From assembly GCA_014378155.1 (NCBI GenBank), contig JACMOF010000039.1, positions 1 through 7,120 of the forward strand: 7,120 nt of DNA. The letters are read 5' to 3'. Position numbers and translations under genes: made by a program. This DNA is from Caulobacter sp. (GTDB taxonomy: Bacteria > Pseudomonadota > Alphaproteobacteria > Caulobacterales > Caulobacteraceae). The number at the start of each line of letters is the position of its first letter. Position 1 is the stretch's first letter. Positions 1 to 6,053 of the stretch are shown here, piece by piece. The notes beneath the pieces are model-generated. The model made no database searches, was not told the origin of the DNA, and saw only the letters and a program-made list of their open reading frames with translations.

Positions 1-1546
1 CCGAGTAGTCGGCCAGGTAGCGGCCATAGGTCGAATCGACCTTGTGGCTGGAATAACGACCGCCGAAGCTGATCACCATGTCCGAGCCCTCGCCGAACTC
101 AGGCTTGTACTTGAAGTCGCCGGTCAACGCCTTGTCGTCCAGCTTGGACTTGTCGCCAAACGCCCAGTGCGACTTGAAGAACACCGAACTGGGGGTCGTC
201 ATGGCGGTGGCCAGGGCGGCGACCGGCGCGAAGGTCGGGTAGGCGCCGTTGGTGAAGCCGTAGGTGGCCGTCAACGGCGCGGTCGAGTTCGGCGCGAAGC
301 CATTGACGCCGTCGCGCACGCCATATTGCGTGTAGCGCGTATCGACCTGGCCCGACGTCGAGGCGTAGTCGGTCTTGGACATCGCCGCGCGAACCCGGCC
401 GCTGAGCCGGCCACCATTGTCCCAGTCCGCCGAGAACTGGACGTTGTCGGTCTTGGCGTGGGCGTTCTTGGCGAAGCTGTCGCCTTCCGACGAATTGGCG
501 GTGACAAAGCCCGATTGCAGGACGCCGTTATTGTCCTTGGTCAGGCCCTGGGCGTTGTACACCGCGTTTTCGTTGGCATAGGCCCACTTGAGCGAATGTT
601 CGCCAGTGAAGATCTTCAGGTCCGAATGGAACCAGTCGGCGCGCAGCGACAGCGAATCGGAGACGTTCCAGTCAGCGTTGAGCGAGAAGGCGGTGCGCTC
701 GCGCTCTTGGTGACGGTTGTTGCTGTAGCGGTATTCCGGCGACCAGATGTTGCTTGTGCCAGTCTGGACCTGGTTGTTGCCCGTGGCGGTGGGGCGATTG
801 AGAAAGGCCCAGCCACCGCGGTTCTCGCCGCTGAGCACCTCGGTGTCGATCGAGTTCTTGTCATAGGACAGGCTGCCCAGAACGGCGAAATTGTCCGAGA
901 ACTTGTGGCCCAGGACCACAGAAACCTGGGGCTTGGTCTTGCCCTTGGTCGAGCCCTTGTTGGCGCGCAGATCGATCGAAAAGGTGCTGTCGCCGCGCAC
1001 GTCGAGGGCGTTGCGAGTCTTCAGATTGACCGTGCCGCCCAGCCCGCCTTCGATCAGGTCGGCCTGAGGCGACTTGATCACATCGACACCGGCCAGCAGG
1101 TCGGAGGGGATGCCCTCAAGCGAATTGGTCTGTTTGATATTGCCTTCGCCAAGGCGGAAGGCCTCGAGGCCGGACAGGAACGTGTCGCTGTTCAGCAGGG
1201 TGACGTTCTGGTCCAGACCACGGATCCGCACCTTGGTGCCCTGGCCGTTCTCGCGGTCGATCTGAACGCCCGGCAGGCGCTGCAGCGACTCGGCGATGTT
1301 CTGATCCGGGAACTTACCCATGTCCTCGGCGGTGATCGACTCGATGATCTGGTTGGAATTCTTCTTCAGATTCAGCGCGTCGGCGAGCGAGGCGCGGAAG
1401 CCGGTCACGACAACCGTTTCAACCTCCGAGGGTGCGTCGGCAGGCGGTGGCGCGGTTTGGGCGGTGGCTTGGCCGGCGGCCATCAGCACAAAGGCCGAGG
1501 CGGCGGACAGCAAGGCCGTGCGGGATCGATAAGACATTGTGGTCAT
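1..1546 (-). CDS. TonB-dependent outer-membrane receptor, Xanthomonas/Caulobacter type (C-terminus beyond left edge)
   Basis: Outer-membrane active transporter, probably for an oligosaccharide, energised by TonB-ExbBD. It reads without a stop from the ATG at 1546 to the left edge, giving 515 visible residues. Receptors of this type are usually about 900-1000 residues, so roughly the C-terminal half is missing. Residues 1-30 form a signal peptide (MTTMSYRSRTALLSAAS..., cleavage near ATAQ). A TonB box ETVVVTG follows at 43-49. The plug domain spans about 55-185, with typical motifs GKFPDQNIAESLQRLPGV (77-94) and VRIRGLD (106-112), and GGLGGTVNLKTR at 167-178. Beta-barrel strands follow. The start at 1546 has AGGGGA 7 nt upstream; a second in-frame ATG lies at 1537. 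It is downstream of the SGNH gene on the same strand but has its own promoter and operator-like site. The family is certain. The carbohydrate substrate is inferred from neighbours only. Confidence 0.95.
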   Translation of the reverse strand, partial: MTTMSYRSRTALLSAASAFVLMAAGQATAQTAPPPADAPSEVETVVVTGFRASLADALNLKKNSNQIIESITAEDMGKFPDQNIAESLQRLPGVQIDRENGQGTKVRIRGLDQNVTLLNSDTFLSGLEAFRLGEGNIKQTNSLEGIPSDLLAGVDVIKSPQADLIEGGLGGTVNLKTRNALDVRGDSTFSIDLRANKGSTKGKTKPQVSVVLGHKFSDNFAVLGSLSYDKNSIDTEVLSGENRGGWAFLNRPTATGNNQVQTGTSNIWSPEYRYSNNRHQERERTAFSLNADWNVSDSLSLRADWFHSDLKIFTGEHSLKWAYANENAVYNAQGLTKDNNGVLQSGFVTANSSEGDSFAKNAHAKTDNVQFSADWDNGGRLSGRVRAAMSKTDYASTSGQVDTRYTQYGVRDGVNGFAPNSTAPLTATYGFTNGAYPTFAPVAALATAMTTPSSVFFKSHWAFGDKSKLDDKALTGDFKYKPEFGEGSDMVISFGGRYSSHKVDSTYGRYLADYS

Positions 1547-1638
1547 TGAGCATTCCCCTGTTTGCGGCAGCAGTTCTCGATCGCGATCAGCAGTGCTGAG
1601 CGAGCCAAGACGCAGAGAGTTGAGGGATGCGTGCGCAT
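1543..1638 (-). CDS. Possible 31-residue upstream ORF (leader peptide) overlapping the receptor start
   Basis: An ATG at 1638 opens a 31-codon frame (begins MRTHPSTLCVLARSALL, rich in Leu/Ala mid-way, ends GNAQ). Its TGA at 1545-1543 overlaps the receptor ATG as ATGA, the arrangement of translationally coupled genes. An in-frame TAA lies 8 codons upstream of the ATG, so the frame cannot be longer. GGGAGG directly abuts the ATG, which is too close for a normal Shine-Dalgarno. The ATG also sits in the stem of the inverted repeat at 1625-1640, so initiation may be poor or regulated. No family is recognised. It could be chance, because short open frames are common in GC-rich DNA. It is listed because of the exact stop/start overlap. 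Confidence 0.22.
   Translation of the reverse strand: MRTHPSTLCVLARSALLIAIENCCRKQGNAQ
1554..1559 (-). promoter_or_regulatory. Ribosome binding site of the TonB-dependent receptor
   Basis: AGGGGA on the minus strand, 7 nt before the ATG at 1546. It favours 1546 over the second in-frame ATG at 1537. The site lies inside the possible small upstream ORF that ends at 1543. Confidence 0.6.
1579..1599. repeat. Overlapping palindromes in the receptor leader
   Basis: GATCGCGATC (1579-1588) is a perfect 10-bp palindrome. It is followed with a 2-bp overlap by the inverted repeat TCAGCA-G-TGCTGA (1587-1599). Both lie in the transcribed leader of the receptor if either proposed promoter is right. They could form alternative RNA hairpins or bind a protein. 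No known riboswitch is recognised. Confidence 0.4.
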
Positions 1639-1640
1639 CC
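1625..1640. repeat. Inverted repeat/hairpin in the receptor leader
   Basis: GGATGC (1625-1630) and GCATCC (1635-1640) are perfect 6-bp arms around a 4-nt loop. On the minus-strand transcript the stem contains the ATG of the possible small upstream ORF. There is no following U-run, so it is not an intrinsic terminator. Confidence 0.45.
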
Positions 1641-1657
1641 TCCCGTGGATTCCGGCC

Positions 1658-1709
1658 TTTTAAGCCATGCCGGTAGCGTCAACCTATGAGCGCCAGACAG
1701 CGCTGTCAA
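1658..1709 (-). promoter_or_regulatory. Promoter region of the TonB-dependent receptor
   Basis: Two overlapping candidates are visible on the minus strand. Candidate 1 has a perfect -35 TTGACA (1709-1704), a 17-nt spacer and TAGGTT (1686-1681). Its -35 overlaps the 12-bp operator-like palindrome, so a bound repressor would block it. Candidate 2 fits the Caulobacter housekeeping consensus as I recall it (TTGACGS, 10-14 nt, GCTANAWC): TTGACGC (1682-1676), 10 nt, GCTTAAAA (1665-1658). The DNA just upstream (about 1710-1745) is AT-rich compared with the rest of the window, as expected near a promoter. Either would give a leader of roughly 100-130 nt. Which one is used cannot be decided from sequence. 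Confidence 0.55.
1696..1707. promoter_or_regulatory. LacI-family-like operator palindrome upstream of the receptor
   Basis: GACAGCGCTGTC is a perfect 12-bp palindrome with central AGCGCT and a central CG step, the hallmark of operators bound by LacI-family sugar repressors. It overlaps the candidate -35 box TTGACA by 4 bp. That position suits repression of the receptor in the absence of inducer. No regulator gene is in the window, so the binding protein is unknown. An identical 12-mer occurs inside the GH2 gene at 5082-5093. Confidence 0.55.
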
Positions 1710-1742
1710 TAACTCCATCATATTTCAGAAAGTTGATTTGGT

Positions 1743-2480
1743 TTATGCGGCTTTTGGGTCACGCCCCGCGAGCGCCGCCATGGCGATGGGCTCCATCAGA
1801 GCGTAGCCCTCGCGGGTAGGGTGAACACCGTCATAGGCCAGGCCGGGCCTCATGGCCCCGACGCCGTCTTCCAGCGCCGCAGTGTAGTCGGCCAGCGTCG
1901 CGCCGCGTTCGACGGCATAGGCCCGGATCCAGGCGTTGAGGGCCGCGACCTTGGCGGTGGGGCCCAAGCCCGGCCTCCAGGGAAATTCGGCGACCGGCGT
2001 CAGGGTGGCCAGCACCACCGCGACGCCGTTGGCCTGGGCCAGAACCGTCATGGCTTGGAGGTTGGCCTTGGTCGCCGCCGGATCATAGGGGCCGGCGTTC
2101 TGCGCGATGTCGTTGACCCCGCCCAGGATGTGGACCGCCCGAGGCCGCAAGGCGATCACGTCGGGCCAGAACCGCAGCAGCATCTGGGCCGTGGTCTGGC
2201 CGCCTATGCCTCGGCCGATGAAGCCGTTGGTCTCGAAGAAGAACGGGTGTGAATCGCGCCAGCCGCTGGTGATCGAATCTCCCATGAACACCGCCCGCCG
2301 CCGCTCCGGCGGCAAGTCGCGATCGACCAGGTTCGCGGCGGCGTAGCGCTGGAGATAGGCCCAGTCTGTGCGCAGCCGCTGTTCCTCCTGGCTAGACGCT
2401 GCGGCGACCGGCGCCTGGGCGCGCGCCAGACCCGGCGCGGCGAGGCCCGCCGCCATAAGGGCGCGGCGACTGATCCTCAT
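1743..2480 (-). CDS. Secreted SGNH/GDSL-family hydrolase (probable esterase)
   Basis: A 245-residue serine hydrolase of the SGNH superfamily, likely a carbohydrate or acyl esterase acting in the periplasm. The N-terminus MRISRRALMAAGLAAPGLARA carries an SRRxLM twin-arginine-like motif and a hydrophobic stretch, with likely cleavage after ARA or AQA near residue 22, so Tat export is plausible. All four SGNH blocks are present: FMGDSITSGW with nucleophile Ser69, GIGGQT with Gly93, GGVND with Asn123, and YDGVH with Asp217 and His220. The ATG at 2480 overlaps the GH2 stop (ATGA), and no good Shine-Dalgarno is seen, which points to translational coupling with GH2. Relatives beside glycoside hydrolases often deacetylate sugars. 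Acetyl-mannan or another acetylated glycan is a guess from context; lysophospholipase or other esterase activity is not excluded. No clear intrinsic terminator follows the gene. Confidence 0.9.
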   Translation of the reverse strand: MRISRRALMAAGLAAPGLARAQAPVAAASSQEEQRLRTDWAYLQRYAAANLVDRDLPPERRRAVFMGDSITSGWRDSHPFFFETNGFIGRGIGGQTTAQMLLRFWPDVIALRPRAVHILGGVNDIAQNAGPYDPAATKANLQAMTVLAQANGVAVVLATLTPVAEFPWRPGLGPTAKVAALNAWIRAYAVERGATLADYTAALEDGVGAMRPGLAYDGVHPTREGYALMEPIAMAALAGRDPKAA

Positions 2481-5400
2481 CGCACGACCGCCATGGCCGG
2501 CGTCACGTTCCAGCCGCGCAACTCGACCCTGGCGCCGGCCACCGCGCCCGGATAGCGAACCTCGACCGTCCGTTGCTCGCCCGGCAGCAGCGAGACGTAG
2601 TTGTCGGCATAATAGGCCGGCAGGATGCGCTGGCCCTTGCCGTCGACCAAGGTCAGCTTGCTGTTCAAGGCTGGGGTCGAGCCGGTATTGGCAAGCGACA
2701 CGGTGACCACCGTCTCGGCGCCGGCCTTGACCGAGGCGGCGCGGATCGACACCGGTTGGGCGGCCATGGCCGACAGCTGGCGGCTGCCGGCGGCGTCTCG
2801 GCCCAGCCAGTAGAGGTTGCTCGACAGCGCCTTGCCGTCGGCGCTGGCCAGGTCCAGTCGCACCACCACCGCGCCCTGGGCGGCCAGCGGCCCGGCCAGG
2901 TCCAGCACCTCGCCCTGGGCGACGGTGTTGGCCGCCGCGTCGATGCGGCTGGACGTGTCGGCCAGGAGTTTGCCGTCCAGGCCCAGCACCCGCGCTCGCA
3001 GCGTGGCTCCGGCGATCGGAGCGAGGCCGTTATTGACCGCCTCAAGCCGGTGCTCGGGGAAGTTCATTTGCACGTGGATGGGCTCGGACGCCTTCTGGGT
3101 CCCGTAGAAGGCCGCGTGGGTGTCGTAGTCGTGGCTGAGGATCTGCCACATGGTGCTGGGCCAGGCCGGCTGGGTCATCCACAACAGGCGGCCCGACGAC
3201 TTGGTCCACAGCTCGGCGTTCATGCCCTCGAAGATCGCGCGGTGCGTCTCGTAGTTCATGAGCTGGGCCTTGCGCTCGAAGTCCTCAAGGCTGGTCGGCG
3301 CGCCGAGCTTGGCGCTCATGGCGTCGAGGAAGCTCTTGGTCGCGCCGTTCCCGGTCGGATGCCAGTCGTGATAGGCCCAGGTGTCGCTGATCGGCCAGCG
3401 GTCCGGCGCGGGCACGGCGGCCTCGAAGGCTTCCAGGGTCGGGAACGACGGCGTGCCAACCTCGACCGAAAAGCCCTTGGCGTGCTCGCTGTAATAGGTT
3501 TCCGGCTCCTTGTAGCTGTAGGGCCCGCTGTTTTGCAGGTTCACCCGGTTGGAGCTGCCGGTGTACCAGCGGGTGCCGTCCAGATCGTGGACCAGCGCCT
3601 CCAGACCTTCATTGAGGATCGGCTGCGGCACGCCCTCGTTGCGGCCGAACCACAGGGCGATCGAGGGGTGGTTGCGATAGCGGCTGATGACGTCGGCGGC
3701 GTTGTTCAGGAACAGTGGCACGTCCTGCGGTTCCAGCTGATAGTCCTGGGTCGAGGCCCAGAAGTCGTTCAGCACCAGCAGGCCGTACTCGTCGGCCAGG
3801 TCATAGAAGACGTCCTCGGTGTTCTGCCCCACCCAGTTGCGGATGGTGTTGAGGTGGGCGTCGTGGTGCAGGCGGAAATAGGGCTCGAGGCGCTCGCGCG
3901 ACACCCGCTTGCGCCAATCATCCGTGCCCCAATTGCCGCCCCGCGCCGCGATCTTCACGCCGTTGACCTTGATGACGAGATAGGGCGTCAGGCCGGTGTC
4001 GGGGATGTCGCGGACGGCGGGTGAGGTCGCGCCCACCGGGGTCAGGGAGGTCGCCCAGCCGCCCTCCACCTTGCGGATACCCTCGTGGCTGCCGTCGGTG
4101 ATCGTCTGGCCCAACTGCCGGGCCTTGGAGAAGTCGACCTCCACCCGTCGCAGGTCGCCATCGGGCGCCATCAGCGACAGCTCGTAGGTCATCTGCCGCA
4201 GGCCGATGCGGCTATCCTTCCGGTCGGAGACCTTGCCGTCCACGCTGGCTAGCAGGCGCAATCCGTACAGGGTTTGATCGCCGTAGCCGTTGGGCCACCA
4301 AAGCTTGGGGGTCTTCACCGACAGCTGCGGGAACTCGGTGGGGGCGAGCAAGACCTCGCTCTTGCCCGGCGCCAGTGTGACGACCTTCTCGACGGCGACC
4401 GTGTCAAACGCCGCGCGCACCGTGACCTGAACTGGCGTGTCGGTCAGGTTCTCGACCGGCACGGTGATCTCGACGTCGGCGACGCTGTTGTCCGGCTTGC
4501 CAGCCACTTGGGGCAGCGTGGTGACCACATGGCTGTCGCCGATCCGCACCGCGCCAGTCGAGCGCAGCACCACGTCCTGCCACAGGCCGGTATTGCGGTC
4601 GCGGACGCTGGGGATCCAGTCCCAACCTTCGCTGGCGATGAAGGTCGGGCCGTCCAGAGCCTGCATCCCCCCGTTCTCACCGACCCCGGCGGTCAGGGAC
4701 TCCTCGTGGGCGATCCCCGGATGCGGCGGCGGCGAGACCTTGACGGCGATGGCGTTGCGGCCCGGCTTCAGCTTGCCGGTGACATCGAACTGCCCCCGGA
4801 CGAAGGCGCCCTTCAGGTCGCCCAGCCGCTCGCCATTCAGCCAGATCTCCGCAGCGTAGTTCACCCCCTTGAAGATCAGTTGCTGATGGCGGCCGGCCTG
4901 ACCGGCGGGGGCGTCGAACTCGGCGCGGTACCAGTAGTCCTGCTTGTTGAGGCTTTCCGGAATGGCGGTGTTGTTGAGGCCGTAGTCGGGATCGGGATAG
5001 ACGCCGCGATCGACCAGGGTGGTCAACACCGTGCCCGGCGTCGTGGCGGCGTACCAGGCCTTGGCGTCATAACCTGGCGTGGACAGCGCTGTCGGATCGG
5101 CCGTGACTTTCGGGGCCTCAGCCAGCGACCAGGCCGCCAGGACCCAGGCCTGATCGCCATCCGGGCGCAGGGCCGGGCCAGCATAGGGGGCGATGGCGGC
5201 GGGCTTGGAGAACGGCGCCTTGCTCTTGGGCCGTGTCCAGGCGTCCTGCGGTGTCACTTGGCCGTACATCTGGCGGACCTGGACTGGCCACGACGGACTG
5301 CCAGGCTCGTAGACCGTCAGCGCGGCATCGGGCTTGGCGGCCGCCAGGGTCTTGATCTCGACAGAGCCCAGCGCCCGCGGCTCGGCGGTGGATCCGGCCA

Positions 5401-5911
5401 CCTGGCCGCCGAACGGTACGCTTCCGGCCAGTCCGCGCGGACCCAGCTGCGCTACGGAGGCCGGCCCGACGGGCGTCGCGGCGCCGTCGGCGACCTTTGT
5501 CCCATCGACATAGAGCGAGACCCTCGCGCCGTCCGACACCGCCGCCACATGGCGCCAGGCGCCGGCCTGCGCCGCGCCCTGCCCCCTGATCACCGTCGCG
5601 CCGACCCGCACGGCCGGAACGCCGTTTTCGAGCACCAGGAAGCGGCCGCCCGCGGCCGGGTCGCCGACCCCGGCCACCACCACGCGTCCCGCCGCGATGT
5701 TCGACGCCTTGACCCAGCCTTGCAGCGTCCAGGGCCCATCGGCCGGCAGGCTAGCGGCCAAGGGTTTGGCCAAGCCGTCGCCGCCGCGCGGCAGGTCGGC
5801 ATTGTAAGGTCCGTAGACAGACGATGTCTGGGCGCTGGCTGTCGCGGCGACCAGGGCGGCGCAGGACGCCAATAGCAAGGCGCGTGAAATCCGACGGGCG
5901 AACGGGGTCAT
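2477..5911 (-). CDS. Secreted glycoside hydrolase family 2 protein with N-terminal LamG/ConA-like domain (beta-mannosidase-like)
   Basis: A 1144-residue exo-acting retaining glycosidase, probably periplasmic. The start at 5911 follows AAGGAGGAGG by 8 nt and yields a clean signal peptide (MTPFARRISRALLLAS..., cleavage near ASAQ, residue 28). Residues about 35-195 look like a LamG_3/concanavalin-like sandwich (WTLQGWVKAS, WRHVAAVSDGARVSLYVDGT). The GH2 sugar-binding domain is at about 320-460 (AEIWLNGERLGD, GLWQDVVLRSTG), and an Ig-like sandwich at about 460-575 contains LWWPNGYGDQTLY. The TIM barrel begins near 645 (VNGVKIAARGGNW). The predicted acid/base is Glu759 in WFGRNEG and the nucleophile Glu817 in FSVEVGTPSFP. 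C-terminal Ig-like domains end in LRGWNVTP. The overall layout resembles the exo-glucosaminidase/endo-beta-mannosidase branch of GH2. As I recall, exo-glucosaminidases carry Asp at the acid/base position, so Glu here leans toward a mannosidase. Unusual: about 65 extra residues (579-643) between sandwich and barrel. It lies between the kinase and the SGNH gene in one probable operon. Confidence 0.92.
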   Translation of the reverse strand: MTPFARRISRALLLASCAALVAATASAQTSSVYGPYNADLPRGGDGLAKPLAASLPADGPWTLQGWVKASNIAAGRVVVAGVGDPAAGGRFLVLENGVPAVRVGATVIRGQGAAQAGAWRHVAAVSDGARVSLYVDGTKVADGAATPVGPASVAQLGPRGLAGSVPFGGQVAGSTAEPRALGSVEIKTLAAAKPDAALTVYEPGSPSWPVQVRQMYGQVTPQDAWTRPKSKAPFSKPAAIAPYAGPALRPDGDQAWVLAAWSLAEAPKVTADPTALSTPGYDAKAWYAATTPGTVLTTLVDRGVYPDPDYGLNNTAIPESLNKQDYWYRAEFDAPAGQAGRHQQLIFKGVNYAAEIWLNGERLGDLKGAFVRGQFDVTGKLKPGRNAIAVKVSPPPHPGIAHEESLTAGVGENGGMQALDGPTFIASEGWDWIPSVRDRNTGLWQDVVLRSTGAVRIGDSHVVTTLPQVAGKPDNSVADVEITVPVENLTDTPVQVTVRAAFDTVAVEKVVTLAPGKSEVLLAPTEFPQLSVKTPKLWWPNGYGDQTLYGLRLLASVDGKVSDRKDSRIGLRQMTYELSLMAPDGDLRRVEVDFSKARQLGQTITDGSHEGIRKVEGGWATSLTPVGATSPAVRDIPDTGLTPYLVIKVNGVKIAARGGNWGTDDWRKRVSRERLEPYFRLHHDAHLNTIRNWVGQNTEDVFYDLADEYGLLVLNDFWASTQDYQLEPQDVPLFLNNAADVISRYRNHPSIALWFGRNEGVPQPILNEGLEALVHDLDGTRWYTGSSNRVNLQNSGPYSYKEPETYYSEHAKGFSVEVGTPSFPTLEAFEAAVPAPDRWPISDTWAYHDWHPTGNGATKSFLDAMSAKLGAPTSLEDFERKAQLMNYETHRAIFEGMNAELWTKSSGRLLWMTQPAWPSTMWQILSHDYDTHAAFYGTQKASEPIHVQMNFPEHRLEAVNNGLAPIAGATLRARVLGLDGKLLADTSSRIDAAANTVAQGEVLDLAGPLAAQGAVVVRLDLASADGKALSSNLYWLGRDAAGSRQLSAMAAQPVSIRAASVKAGAETVVTVSLANTGSTPALNSKLTLVDGKGQRILPAYYADNYVSLLPGEQRTVEVRYPGAVAGARVELRGWNVTPAMAVVR
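5082..5093. repeat. Second copy of the 12-bp LacI-like palindrome, inside the GH2 gene
   Basis: GACAGCGCTGTC here is identical to the palindrome upstream of the receptor (1696-1707). It lies about 820 bp inside the GH2 coding region, across codons 273-277 (Pro-Thr-Ala-Leu-Ser), and uses ACA for Thr, a codon that is uncommon in this GC-rich gene. It may be an auxiliary operator or a coincidence. Confidence 0.35.
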
Positions 5912-5919
5912 GGCGTCTT

Positions 5920-5929
5920 CCTCCTCCTT
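5920..5929 (-). promoter_or_regulatory. Ribosome binding site of the GH2 gene
   Basis: AAGGAGGAGG on the minus strand, 8 nt before the ATG at 5911. It is a very strong Shine-Dalgarno and fixes the GH2 start, despite an open frame that continues upstream to 6205 through the end of the kinase gene. The motif GGAGGAAGACG is shared exactly with the kinase ribosome binding region. Confidence 0.8.
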
Positions 5930-6053
5930 CAGGCGGCCTCTGATGGGCGCGCTCGGCGTGGTTTTCAGGGCGTCAGGGTCGCGGCGGCAGGCGAGCGCAA
6001 GTCGCGCGCTGCTCGCCAGGGCGGGCAGCAGGCCTACCAGGGCAAGGAAGCGG

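Noticed and set aside
44..1549. Long open frame on the plus strand (501 codons) opposite the receptor
   Set aside because: The minus strand here encodes an unmistakable receptor with signal peptide, TonB box and plug motifs. The plus-strand translation is low-complexity, rich in Arg/Gly/Val, matches no family I know, and is typical of antisense frames in GC-rich genes.
1710..1742. Terminator after the SGNH gene
   Set aside because: The stretch is AT-rich, but no stem followed by a T-run is present on the minus strand. It fits better as upstream DNA of the receptor promoter.
2573..4024. Long open frame on the plus strand (483 codons) within GH2
   Set aside because: It is the antisense shadow of the GH2 barrel and C-terminal domains. 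It has no recognisable motif.
4274..5875. Long open frame on the plus strand (533 codons) within GH2
   Set aside because: It is the antisense shadow of the GH2 N-terminal half, with skewed composition and no domain.
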